Shown: positions 22,053-29,444, numbered from the stretch's first letter. The stretch: DNA of 32,224 nucleotides from Prevotella sp. (GCA_024681875.1 JAILAA010000069.1:1-32224), one strand, 5' to 3'. The notes: a model not told the origin generated them from the sequence alone. Translations and numbers: made by a program.

Positions 22053-23447
22053 ATGGCAACAGAAATAACTGACAACGCACAATCAGAAAGCAGAGTAACC
22101 TCTCCCCTCCCTACAAGGGAGGGGCAAGGGGGTGGGTCTTCCCCCATTAAAAAAGAGATTGTAGACCAGCTCATTGCCGGGCTGGGCATACAAGACTTTG
22201 CGAAGGCCACCATCCGCGAAGTGAAACAGGTGGCCGCTATGGCCGAGAAAGAGAGCGGCGTGGAGTATATCAAGATGGAGATGGGCATCCCAGGGCTGCC
22301 CGCCGCACAGGTGGGCGTCGATGCACAGGTGAAGGCCTTGCAGGACGGCATCGCCCACAGCTATCCCGACATTCAGGGCTATCCTGAGCTGAAGCGGCAG
22401 GCCTCGCGCTTCGTCAAGGCGTTCATCGGCGTTGACATCGCCCCCGAGGGCTGCGTGCCCGTCTGCGGCTCCATGCAGGGCACTTTCGCCTCGTTCCTCA
22501 CCTGTTCGCAAGCCACGAAGGGCAAGGACACCGTGCTCTTCATCGACCCCGGCTTCCCCGTGCAGAAGATGCAGCTGCAGGTGCAGGGTGTCAGCTATGA
22601 GACCTTCGACGTCTACGACTACCGCGGCGAGAAGCTCGGCCCGAAGATTGAGAGCTATCTGAAGAAGGGAAACATCTGTGCCATCGTCTACTCCAATCCC
22701 AACAATCCGTCGTGGGTGTGCCTCACCGAGCAGGAGCTGCAGCAAATAGGCCAGCTGGCCACCAAGTACGACGCCATCGTGATGGAAGACCTCGCCTACT
22801 TCGCCATGGACTTCCGCCAGGACCTCAGCGTGCCCTTCCAGCCGCCCTATCAGCCCACCGTGGCCCGCTACACCGACAACTACATGCTGCTCATCTCGGG
22901 CTCGAAGGCATTCAGCTATGCCGGCGAGCGCATCGGCGTCACCTGCATCGGCGACAAGCTCTTCCACCGCCATTTCCCCGACCTGGCCGCACGCTACGAA
23001 GGCCTGCCCTTCGGCCTCGTCTTCTCCACGCGTATGCTCTATGCCCTCTCGTCGGGCACCAGCCACTCGGCACAGTATGCGATGGCCGCCATGCTGCGTG
23101 CCGCCTGCGATGGCGAGTACGATTTCCGCTCCGAGGTGAAGGTCTACGGCGACCGTGCCCACAAGCTGAAGGAGATCTTCTGCCGTCACGGCTTTTATAT
23201 TGTCTACGACCGTGACCTCGACCAGCCCGTGGCCGACGGCTTCTATTTCACCATCGGCTATCCCGGCATGACCAGCGGCCAGCTGGCCCGCGAACTGATG
23301 TATTACGGCGTCAGCGCCATCTGCCTCATCACCACAGGCTCGCATCAGGAGGGCCTGCGTGTGTGCACCTCCTTCATCGAGGATCATCAGTATGCCCAGC
23401 TCGACGAGCGCATGGCCATCTTTGCAGAAAACAACCCCATACAATAG
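22053..23447 (+). CDS. PLP-dependent class I/II aminotransferase with repeat-derived N-terminal segment
   Basis: This 464-residue fold-type I enzyme transfers amino groups between amino acids and 2-oxo acids; the substrate is unknown. The cofactor lysine is K285 in SGSKAFSYAGERIG. SNPNNPSW supplies the Asn that contacts the cofactor ring and MEDLAY the Asp/Tyr pair. SYPDIQGYPELK is the substrate-side signature. The N-terminus is odd. Residues 17-29 (SPLPTREGQGGGS) are encoded by palindromic repeat copy B, and the family-like part begins near residue 33 (KKEIVDQLIAGLGIQDF). No ATG or GTG occurs between the repeat and that region, which supports ATG 22053 as the start and translation through the repeat. 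The gene lies 98 nt after the DUF4954 gene with no promoter box in between. Confidence 0.88.
   Translation: MATEITDNAQSESRVTSPLPTREGQGGGSSPIKKEIVDQLIAGLGIQDFAKATIREVKQVAAMAEKESGVEYIKMEMGIPGLPAAQVGVDAQVKALQDGIAHSYPDIQGYPELKRQASRFVKAFIGVDIAPEGCVPVCGSMQGTFASFLTCSQATKGKDTVLFIDPGFPVQKMQLQVQGVSYETFDVYDYRGEKLGPKIESYLKKGNICAIVYSNPNNPSWVCLTEQELQQIGQLATKYDAIVMEDLAYFAMDFRQDLSVPFQPPYQPTVARYTDNYMLLISGSKAFSYAGERIGVTCIGDKLFHRHFPDLAARYEGLPFGLVFSTRMLYALSSGTSHSAQYAMAAMLRAACDGEYDFRSEVKVYGDRAHKLKEIFCRHGFYIVYDRDLDQPVADGFYFTIGYPGMTSGQLARELMYYGVSAICLITTGSHQEGLRVCTSFIEDHQYAQLDERMAIFAENNPIQ
22102..22139 (+). repeat. Palindromic repeat, copy B, inside the aminotransferase reading frame
   Basis: A 38-bp element with hairpin CCCCTCCCT (22104-22112), loop ACA, AGGGAGGGG (22116-22124). 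It is the inverted counterpart of copy A and is translated as residues 17-29. Copies A and B could pair over nearly their whole length in RNA, placing the start codon at 22053 in the enclosed 87-nt loop. Confidence 0.85.
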
Positions 23448-23453
23448 TAGCAC

Positions 23454-24254
23454 ATGAAGAAACTTTTCTTTCTGACCATGTCGGCACTGCTGGTGCTGGG
23501 ATGCAATACGAAGTCCTCGTCGTCGAAGGGCGAGGAGGAGGAAGAGACGAGAGAGCTGAAAACCAAGGTCTTCGAGTATGAGAAAAACACATCCCACAGC
23601 GAGGCCTTCATCAGCATCGAGTTCCCCGTGGGAGGCGACGAGGAGCTGGGCGACAGCATCTACAACTTCATCGTCTCCACAATGAAGGAGCAGCAGGCCT
23701 ATGAGGACGACCTTGACGACTACCGCAACGATGGTCAGGGCTTAGTCGACCTCTTCGGCAAGAAGATATCCGCCGACCTGGAGGAAGGCTGGCAGAGCTA
23801 TACAGGTGGTGACGAGACGATGAGCGACGTGCTCAATGAGAGCGCCAAATACAACATCCTGGAGGATAACGACAAGTACATCACCTACCTCTACGAGTAC
23901 GACTGTTACTACGGCGGAGACGGCTATATGAATCGCGTGGGCGCCACCTTCCTCAAGGACGACTGCAGCCGCATCAACAACGACTTCCTTTTCAAGAATT
24001 CCTCATCCGACAAGCTGCTGTCGCTCGTTGTCAACGTGCTGAAAGAAAAGTATTGCGAGGGCGAATTTGCCTTCCTGGAAGAGTCAGAGCTCGACGGCAT
24101 CGAGGCCCTGCCGCAGGCACCCTTCTACATCACCAAAGACGGCCTCGCCTTCTACTATCACATGTACGAAGTGCACTGGTCAGCCCTCGAGGGCATTCTC
24201 CCCTGGGACAAGGTAAAGAATCTGCTCACCGACGAGGCACAAGAGCTATTCTGA
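23454..24254 (+). CDS. DUF3298-like lipoprotein, first of a tandem pair
   Basis: This 266-residue protein has a signal peptide with lipobox V-L-G-C (Cys17), then a Ser/Glu-rich linker (SSSSKGEEEEE). The C-terminal pattern (FYITKDGLAFYYHMYEV ... EGILPWDKVKNLL) resembles the DUF3298/RsiV-like domain, in which a beta-sheet domain ends in dGl.fyf.pYe...G...v.ip. RsiV binds lysozyme in Bacillus, but that role should not be assumed here. It is a clear paralogue of the next gene, sharing MKKLF...LLVL-C-NTKS, ELGD.IY.FI, RNDGQGLVDLFG, DCSR..NDFLFK and LPWDKVK.LLTD. It starts 6 nt after the aminotransferase stop codon, so co-transcription is likely. Confidence 0.8.
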   Translation: MKKLFFLTMSALLVLGCNTKSSSSKGEEEEETRELKTKVFEYEKNTSHSEAFISIEFPVGGDEELGDSIYNFIVSTMKEQQAYEDDLDDYRNDGQGLVDLFGKKISADLEEGWQSYTGGDETMSDVLNESAKYNILEDNDKYITYLYEYDCYYGGDGYMNRVGATFLKDDCSRINNDFLFKNSSSDKLLSLVVNVLKEKYCEGEFAFLEESELDGIEALPQAPFYITKDGLAFYYHMYEVHWSALEGILPWDKVKNLLTDEAQELF

Positions 24255-24302
24255 CAGATAAAGCTGGAGCAGCGCATAAACCCTTTAAACCATATCAGCA
24301 AA

Positions 24303-25106
24303 ATGAAAAAACTATTCTTAATGGCCGCTTCGGCACTATTGGTGCTGAGCTGCAACACAAAGTCGACATCGACGTCGTCGAATGGCGAAGAGCAGAAGGT
24401 AGACCGCAAACTGACGACTCAGGTCTTCACCTATGAGGACGATGGCGAGCACGCCCAGGTGAAACTCAGCATTGAGATGCCCGTGGAGGGCGACCAGGAG
24501 CTGGGCGACTGCATCTACGACTTCATTCTGGAAAATCTTACAAACGATCATGATTGCTCGGATGACCTCACCGTCTATCGCAACGACGGCCAGGGACTCG
24601 TCGACCTGTTTGGCGGGTGGAAGAGCGCTGAGATGAATGAGGATTGGAGCAGCTACGCCGAGGACGTCAATCCGGATATTGTCTTTGCGGATCAAGCCAG
24701 TTTCACCATCGTGGAGAACAACGACAACTATGTGACCTGTCTCTACGAGACCGAATCCTTCAATGGCGCAGACGGCTACTGGGCAAAGAATGGCGTTACC
24801 TTCCTCAAGCGTGACTGCAGCCGCGTCACCAACGACTTCCTGTTTAAGGACCCCACGTCGCCCGAGCTGGTCAAGGTGCTCAGAGACGACCTGATAGAGA
24901 GATACTGCCGCGGCACCGAGGCCAACTGGGACGATCCTGACGAAGAGACCGTGGAAAGTGTGCTAGACGAGCCTTTCTATGTCACTCCCGAGGGACTGGC
25001 CTACTACTATAGAAGGCCCTTAATCTTCTTCCAGAACGTAGACGGCGTTCTTCCCTGGGACAAGGTCAAGGACCTTCTTACCGACAAGGCGAAAAAACTT
25101 TTATAG
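24303..25106 (+). CDS. DUF3298-like lipoprotein, second of a tandem pair
   Basis: This 267-residue paralogue of the preceding gene has the same lipobox position (V-L-S-C, Cys17) and a Ser/Thr-rich linker. The core is conserved with the first copy (RNDGQGLVDLFGG, DCSRVTNDFLFKD, LPWDKVKDLLTDKAKKLL). The segment before the last motif differs, YYYRRPLIFFQNVDG instead of YYHMYEVHWSALEG, so a ligand-facing part may have diverged. It lies 48 nt after the first copy and is the last gene of the block. A hairpin at 25124-25150 follows its stop. Function is unknown; an outer-membrane-anchored periplasmic location is inferred from the lipobox. Confidence 0.8.
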   Translation: MKKLFLMAASALLVLSCNTKSTSTSSNGEEQKVDRKLTTQVFTYEDDGEHAQVKLSIEMPVEGDQELGDCIYDFILENLTNDHDCSDDLTVYRNDGQGLVDLFGGWKSAEMNEDWSSYAEDVNPDIVFADQASFTIVENNDNYVTCLYETESFNGADGYWAKNGVTFLKRDCSRVTNDFLFKDPTSPELVKVLRDDLIERYCRGTEANWDDPDEETVESVLDEPFYVTPEGLAYYYRRPLIFFQNVDGVLPWDKVKDLLTDKAKKLL

Positions 25107-25123
25107 TGAAACTTTCATCATTG

Positions 25124-25150
25124 CAGGGGCTGGCCAGATGGCAGCCCCTG
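25124..25150 (+). terminator. Hairpin after the lipoprotein pair, possible terminator
   Basis: CAGGGGCTG (25124-25132) and CAGCCCCTG (25142-25150) form a 9-bp stem with a 9-nt loop, 18 nt after the stop codon. The following bases, AATTATTGGG, are only weakly U-rich, so termination is plausible but unproven. It may also be the left end of the larger repeat that follows. Confidence 0.45.
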
Positions 25151-25185
25151 AATTATTGGGTATTCAACTTTTCGCAAACTCCGCA

Positions 25186-25264
25186 AAACGGCCTGAAGGG
25201 CCAGAAAGCGCCCAGCCCAGGACAGCGCCCTGGGCTATTAGCTCATTGGCCCTTCAGGCCGTTT
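25186..25264. repeat. Nested inverted-repeat element
   Basis: Perfect 18-bp arms AAACGGCCTGAAGGGCCA (25186-25203) and TGGCCCTTCAGGCCGTTT (25247-25264) enclose a second hairpin, AGCCCAGG (25214-25221) with CCTGGGCT (25229-25236). It fills the gap between convergent genes. The shape resembles dispersed REP-like palindromes of Bacteroidales; no transposase or target-site duplication is seen. Confidence 0.75.
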
Positions 25265-25306
25265 CTACACAGGTTTTTCATTACTTGCGAAACTTGAATT
25301 ATTCTA

Positions 25307-25723
25307 TCATTCTCGGTCTATCCAAAACCTAGTATTACAATTCACACAATGATAGTAATTATAGACACCCTGAGTCGCGCCGTATTGTTTACAGTTAGGA
25401 CATTGATAATTATATACTCTTCCTGACTCTTTCTGAATCTCACTCCATCTACGGACTTCTTCAGAAAAGCCTTTGTTATAACCATCATCATATCCCCTCT
25501 TATAATCTGAAGAGGGATTCTCTATTTCCCAAGTTCCTCTTTCTGGATTGTAGTTATGGCCTTTATAATCCTTCCAATATCCGTCTTGTTCACCATCAAT
25601 TATACCTATTTCATATCCATCTTGATAGTTACCGTCAGAGCATGAAAAGCAGGCAGTCAACAAACTGCAAACAACAATAAGAAATAATTCAAAACAGAAA
25701 TAGCAAATATTTCTTTCTTTCAT
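25307..25723 (-). CDS. Small putative lipoprotein with C-terminal zinc ribbon
   Basis: This 138-residue protein of unknown function has a hydrophobic N-terminus with lipobox L-T-A-C (Cys25; Cys28 is a weaker alternative). The middle holds repeated aromatic-glycine motifs, YQDGYEIGIIDGEQDGY and YKRGYDDGYNKGF. The C-terminus has C-P-N-C, 14 residues, then C-V-N-C, a zinc-ribbon-like four-cysteine site, which is unusual in an exported protein. The DNA is visibly richer in A/T than its neighbours, which suggests acquisition or relaxed codon use. It lies 43 nt downstream of the acyl-CoA synthetase gene on the same strand; no promoter box was found in that gap. Confidence 0.6.
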   Translation of the reverse strand: MKERNICYFCFELFLIVVCSLLTACFSCSDGNYQDGYEIGIIDGEQDGYWKDYKGHNYNPERGTWEIENPSSDYKRGYDDGYNKGFSEEVRRWSEIQKESGRVYNYQCPNCKQYGATQGVYNYYHCVNCNTRFWIDRE

Positions 25724-25766
25724 TGTTCCGTTGATCGACAGTTTATCTTACCCCCAATAAGAAATA

Positions 25767-27854
25767 TCATTTCTCCACCAATATGCGGGCATCGACGGCG
25801 ATGACGTCCTGCTCGTCGGCCAGCAAGGGGTTGATGTCCATCTCCTTGATCTCTGTGGCGAAGCGCAGCAGAGTGGAAAGGCGCACGATGATTTCGGCAT
25901 ACTTGCGCTCGTTGATGCCCTTCTGGCCGCGTGTGCCCTTCAGAATCTTGTAGCCTCGCAGCGAGCGAATCATCGAATAGGCCTCCTCGTAGCTCAGAGG
26001 CGCAAGGCCTGACGAAACATCCTTGAGCACCTCGACGAAGATGCCTCCAAGGCCGCAGAGGACTACATGGCCGAAACGCGGCTCGTACTTGGCTCCGATG
26101 AAGAGCTCCGTACCGCGAATCATCTTCTGCACCATCACCGCCGTAGCATCCTGTATCTGCATCATGCGGTCGAACTCAGCGCTGAGCACCTCCTTAGAGC
26201 GGATGTTCAGCGCCACACCACCCACGTCGCTCTTATGCACAGGCCCAACGACCTTTGCCACAACAGGATAGCCCGTCTTCTCGGCAAAGGCCAGCACCTC
26301 ATCTTTCTTGTCGCTGACAAACTCAGGCACGGTAGGGATGCCAGCAGCGGAGAGCAATTCGTGCACCTTATCAGGACTGATGTAACCACTCCCCTCGCCA
26401 CGTGGAGAGGGGCTGGGGGGGAGGCTATCGATAATCCGCCTGATTCTTGGCACATCCACCCCGTTCACCACCACGTTTTGCTCGGCAGGTGCGGGCGTCT
26501 TCATCATCTGTGTGAGGGCGGTGGCCAAGGTCACCTCGTCGCTGAAGTTCACATGGCCGCGCTTCAGGAACTCCTGCACCTCGGGGCCAGCTGTGCTGAC
26601 GCTGGGCAGGATGGGGAAGATGGGCTTTGTACACTCACGAATCTTCTTGTCGAGCATATCGTAGACCTCGAAAATCTTCACCAGGCCTGGCGTGCCGAAG
26701 ATGACCATGATGGCATCGATGCCTTCAGCTTTCTCGCAATAGTCGATGGCCAGTCCTAAGTGCTCGGCGCCGCCTGTAGCCAGAATGTCGATGGGGTTGG
26801 CCACGCTACTGCCCGGCAGGAGCTTTGCCTTCAGCTCTTCAGCCATAGCCGCTGGGAACGGGGGCACCTGCATACCGCCCTTCGAGAGCGCATCGGTCAG
26901 CATGACGCCAGGACCGCCGGCATGGGTGACAATGGCGAAGTTCTTACCCGTGAATTGGGGCAACGTGAAGATGCTGCCTACTGTCGTCAGCTCCTCCCTT
27001 CCGAAACACCTGACGATGCCTGCCTTGCGGAAGAGGGCCTCTACGGCGCTGTCGCTGCTGGCGATGGCGCCCGTATGACTGCTGGCGGCACGGCTGCCTG
27101 CTGCCGATGAGCCTGCCTTGATGGCGGCAATGCGACACCCCTTGCGGATGAGGCTTGTAGCATGGAAGAGCAGCTTGTCAGGGTCGGCAATATTCTCGAT
27201 ATAGAGCAGTTTCACCAGCGAGTCATGTTCAGCATCGAAATTCTCGTCCATATACTCCAGCACGCTCTCGATGCCTATCTGTTTTCCGTTTCCCACGCTC
27301 CACACACTATTGAATTGCAAGCCCTTGGTCACGGCACTCTCAAGGATGAAGACGGCTGTGGCACCGCTACCGCTGATAAAGTCTACACCACGAGGGTTGA
27401 GTTGCGGAATGGGTTTAGTAAAGACGGAGTGATGCCAGCGTGTGAGCAGGCCGATGCAGTTGGGGCCTATCAGCGCACAGCCGTACTGCTCGCAGGTGTC
27501 GAGGATGCGTTGCTCTAAGACAGCACCTTCATGCGTCTCCTCGCTGAAGCCTGCAGATATAATAATGAATGCGCGAACATTCTTTTCCCTGGCCAGCAGT
27601 TCTACATAGTCAGGGCAGAACTTGGCCGCCACTACCAGAATGGCCAAGTCGGTAGGCGGCAATTCCTTGGCATCATGGAAAGCCTTGATGCCCTGCACCT
27701 CATCCTCCTTGGGGTTGACCACACGTAATATCCCCGTATAGCCACCGCTCAACAGGTTGCGCACCACGGCACCGCCTGGCTTGTGTACGTTATTCGAGCC
27801 GCCGACGACGACGATACTCTCTGGTCTCATCAGTTGTTGGTTGATCATAGTCAT
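25767..27854 (-). CDS. ADP-forming acyl-CoA synthetase (acetate-CoA ligase type), alpha-beta fusion
   Basis: This 695-residue cytoplasmic enzyme probably converts acyl-CoA, ADP and phosphate to a carboxylic acid, CoA and ATP, or the reverse. Domains in order: CoA-binding Rossmann fold (about 5-130), succinyl-CoA-ligase-like domains (150-460) with the phosphohistidine H260 in SSHTGAIASSD, and an ATP-grasp domain (about 490-695) with VVGPVHKSDVGGVALN. Alpha and beta subunits are fused, as in many single-chain members. The linker between them (residues 478-490, LPPSPSPRGEGSG) is encoded by a palindromic repeat and looks inserted. Which acid is used is unknown; acetate or branched/aryl acids from fermentation are candidates. 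It has a strong promoter and is divergent from thyA. Confidence 0.88.
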   Translation of the reverse strand: MTMINQQLMRPESIVVVGGSNNVHKPGGAVVRNLLSGGYTGILRVVNPKEDEVQGIKAFHDAKELPPTDLAILVVAAKFCPDYVELLAREKNVRAFIIISAGFSEETHEGAVLEQRILDTCEQYGCALIGPNCIGLLTRWHHSVFTKPIPQLNPRGVDFISGSGATAVFILESAVTKGLQFNSVWSVGNGKQIGIESVLEYMDENFDAEHDSLVKLLYIENIADPDKLLFHATSLIRKGCRIAAIKAGSSAAGSRAASSHTGAIASSDSAVEALFRKAGIVRCFGREELTTVGSIFTLPQFTGKNFAIVTHAGGPGVMLTDALSKGGMQVPPFPAAMAEELKAKLLPGSSVANPIDILATGGAEHLGLAIDYCEKAEGIDAIMVIFGTPGLVKIFEVYDMLDKKIRECTKPIFPILPSVSTAGPEVQEFLKRGHVNFSDEVTLATALTQMMKTPAPAEQNVVVNGVDVPRIRRIIDSLPPSPSPRGEGSGYISPDKVHELLSAAGIPTVPEFVSDKKDEVLAFAEKTGYPVVAKVVGPVHKSDVGGVALNIRSKEVLSAEFDRMMQIQDATAVMVQKMIRGTELFIGAKYEPRFGHVVLCGLGGIFVEVLKDVSSGLAPLSYEEAYSMIRSLRGYKILKGTRGQKGINERKYAEIIVRLSTLLRFATEIKEMDINPLLADEQDVIAVDARILVEK
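26385..26423 (-). repeat. Palindromic repeat inside the acyl-CoA synthetase linker
   Basis: The core 26391-26412 is a 22-bp palindrome with one mismatched pair (G26397/A26406): CCCCTC-GCCACGTGGA-GAGGGG on the plus strand, followed by CTGGGGGGGAGG. It encodes residues 478-490 of the synthetase. Its plan, a C/T-rich arm, a G/A-rich arm and a G-run tail, resembles copies A and B at 21977-22139, but the loop sequence differs. Confidence 0.75.
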
Positions 27855-27922
27855 TAGGTTTTTAAGCTGAACGTCTTACTGCAAGTCACTCACACCAAGT
27901 GTTTGCTCCTGCTTAGGCACTG

Positions 27923-27953
27923 CAAAGATACGAATTAACACAGAAAGAACAAA
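27923..27953 (-). promoter_or_regulatory. Promoter of the acyl-CoA synthetase gene
   Basis: On the minus strand TTTG (27953-27950), a 19-bp spacer and TATCTTTG (27930-27923) match both boxes exactly. The ATG at 27854 lies about 69 nt beyond the -7 box, so the leader is about 60 nt. Confidence 0.7.
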
Positions 27954-27993
27954 CTTTTTATCACGAAAAAGCTTCTAATTCGTTTTTATTTCA

Positions 27994-28001
27994 TAAATTT
28001 G
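27994..28001 (+). promoter_or_regulatory. -7 box immediately before thyA
   Basis: TAAATTTG (27994-28001) matches TAnnTTTG and ends 7 nt before the thyA ATG. Transcription would begin at or a few bases before the start codon, giving a leaderless or nearly leaderless mRNA. No TTTG is present at the expected upstream spacing. Confidence 0.5.
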
Positions 28002-28008
28002 CACGCAA

Positions 28009-28803
28009 ATGAAACAATACTTAGACATACTCGACCGCATTCTGCGCGAAGGAGCGCAGAAAGGCGACCGTACCGGCACCGGCACGCTTTCCATCTTTGG
28101 CACACAAAGCCGATACGACCTGAGCAAGGGCTTTCCCCTGCTCACCACTAAAAAGCTCCATCTGAAATCGATTATCTATGAGTTGCTATGGTTCCTTCAG
28201 GGCGACACCAATGTAAAATACCTGCAAGAGCATGGGGTGCGCATCTGGAACGAGTGGGCCGACGAGAACGGCGAGCTGGGCCCCGTCTATGGCCATCAGT
28301 GGCGCTCATGGCCCGACTATGACGGCGGCAGCATCGACCAGATGAAGATTGTGCTCGACCAAATCAGAAACAACCCCAACTCGCGACGCATGATGGTGTC
28401 GGCATGGAACGTGGCTGAAGTGAACAAGATGGCCTTGCCGCCTTGTCACACCATCTTCCAGTTCTATGTGGCCGACGGGAAACTGTCGTTGCAGCTCTAT
28501 CAGCGAAGTGCCGATACATTCCTCGGGGTGCCGTTCAACATCGCCTCCTACGCCCTGCTCTGCATGATGATGGCACAGGTGTGCGGCTTGCAGCCTGGCG
28601 AGTTCATCCACACTACTGGCGACACTCATCTCTACCTGAATCATCTGGAGCAAGCCCGCCTGCAGCTGACCAGAGAGCCACGTCCGTTGCCTGTCATGAA
28701 AATCAACCCTGACGTAAAAGACCTCTTCAGCTTCCAATACGAGGACTTCCAGTTAGAGGGCTACGACCCCTGGCCCCACATCAAGGCCGAGGTCAGCGTT
28801 TAG
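28009..28803 (+). CDS. thyA: Thymidylate synthase
   Basis: This 264-residue cytoplasmic enzyme methylates dUMP to dTMP with methylene-tetrahydrofolate. The catalytic Cys146 lies in [11 protein letters not shown], the same position and total length as in E. coli ThyA. Other conserved segments are DRTGTGT near the N-terminus, RRMMVSAWN (phosphate-binding Arg pair), [21 protein letters not shown] and the C-terminal [20 protein letters not shown]. The N-terminus [15 protein letters not shown] begins as expected, so ATG 28009 is secure even though the promoter box is only 7 nt away. An 8-bp tandem repeat begins right after the stop codon. No dihydrofolate reductase gene follows in the window. Confidence 0.97.
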   Translation: MKQYLDILDRILREGAQKGDRTGTGTLSIFGTQSRYDLSKGFPLLTTKKLHLKSIIYELLWFLQGDTNVKYLQEHGVRIWNEWADENGELGPVYGHQWRSWPDYDGGSIDQMKIVLDQIRNNPNSRRMMVSAWNVAEVNKMALPPCHTIFQFYVADGKLSLQLYQRSADTFLGVPFNIASYALLCMMMAQVCGLQPGEFIHTTGDTHLYLNHLEQARLQLTREPRPLPVMKINPDVKDLFSFQYEDFQLEGYDPWPHIKAEVSV

Positions 28804-28804
28804 A

Positions 28805-28858
28805 AAAAGTTGAAAAGTTGAAAAGTTGAAAAGTTGAAAAGTTGAAAAGTTGAAAAGT
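28805..28858 (+). repeat. 8-bp tandem repeat, AAAAGTTG, about 6.75 copies
   Basis: The unit AAAAGTTG is repeated from 28805 to 28858 with no mismatch. It fills the space between the thyA stop (28803) and the start of the lipoprotein gene at 28866, ending 7 nt before the ATG. Arrays of this kind can change copy number by slippage, which would shift the distance from any upstream element to the lipoprotein start. Confidence 0.9.
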
Positions 28859-28865
28859 GAAATAA

Positions 28866-29405
28866 ATGGCTAAGAAACTGATACTGGCAATGGCAATCTT
28901 AGGAACTATCTTTGCCTGCAAAAGCAAGGAAAAAGCTACCGACCAGCAGAACGGCGGCAACGTCAGCACCAACGTTGAGAAGAAAGAACTGCCCACCATG
29001 CCCGAAGGCCGTCTGCTCAGGGTGACATACTCCTATCAGGGGATGATGATGGAGGAGTTCGGCAACTACGACCTGCAACGTCATACCGACGGCAAGCCCA
29101 GCACCCTCTCATTCAGATACAGGGGCGACGACGTGTCCTACGTGGTAAGCGACACACTCTTCGATGCTGCCCGCCGCATCATCGAGGAAGAGCACATGTA
29201 TGAATACGACTCCTACTACTCGCTCAAGATGGAAGAGAGAATACTCGACGGCTACCGATGGGACTTCGATGCATGGTTCGAGGGCGATAAGTGCATATCC
29301 ACGGGCGGTCATCATGTCAGCCCCAAGGGCTATGGCCTCAACAAAATCAGCGAACTCCTCCGCAATGCCGCCCGTCAGCTGGTGGAGGCGGATAAGAAAG
29401 AATGA
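28866..29405 (+). CDS. Small lipoprotein of unknown function
   Basis: This 179-residue protein has a signal peptide and lipobox I-F-A-C (Cys18), followed by a charged linker (KSKEKATDQQNGGN). The rest is a mixed alpha/beta domain with no family I recognise; it includes GRLLRVTYSYQGMMMEE, RIIEEEHMYEYDSYYSLKMEERILDGYRWDF and a GGHH pair. A periplasmic, membrane-anchored location is inferred. It lies between thyA and the flotillin gene on the same strand, preceded by the 8-bp tandem repeat and followed by a 39-nt gap. Its distance from thyA suggests read-through transcription. Confidence 0.72.
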   Translation: MAKKLILAMAILGTIFACKSKEKATDQQNGGNVSTNVEKKELPTMPEGRLLRVTYSYQGMMMEEFGNYDLQRHTDGKPSTLSFRYRGDDVSYVVSDTLFDAARRIIEEEHMYEYDSYYSLKMEERILDGYRWDFDAWFEGDKCISTGGHHVSPKGYGLNKISELLRNAARQLVEADKKE

Positions 29406-29444
29406 AACCTAACAATAACAATATTCACCTAAATTTATAAGAAT

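Noticed and set aside
22083..23597. Long antisense open frame opposite the aminotransferase gene
   Set aside because: It is a shadow caused by high G/C codon use; its composition (His/Leu/Val/Glu-rich) has no domain signal and the sense gene is clear.
28793..28999. Minus-strand frame encoding Phe/Asn/Ser/Thr/Leu-rich repeats
   Set aside because: Its repetitive peptide is a direct translation of the 8-bp tandem array.
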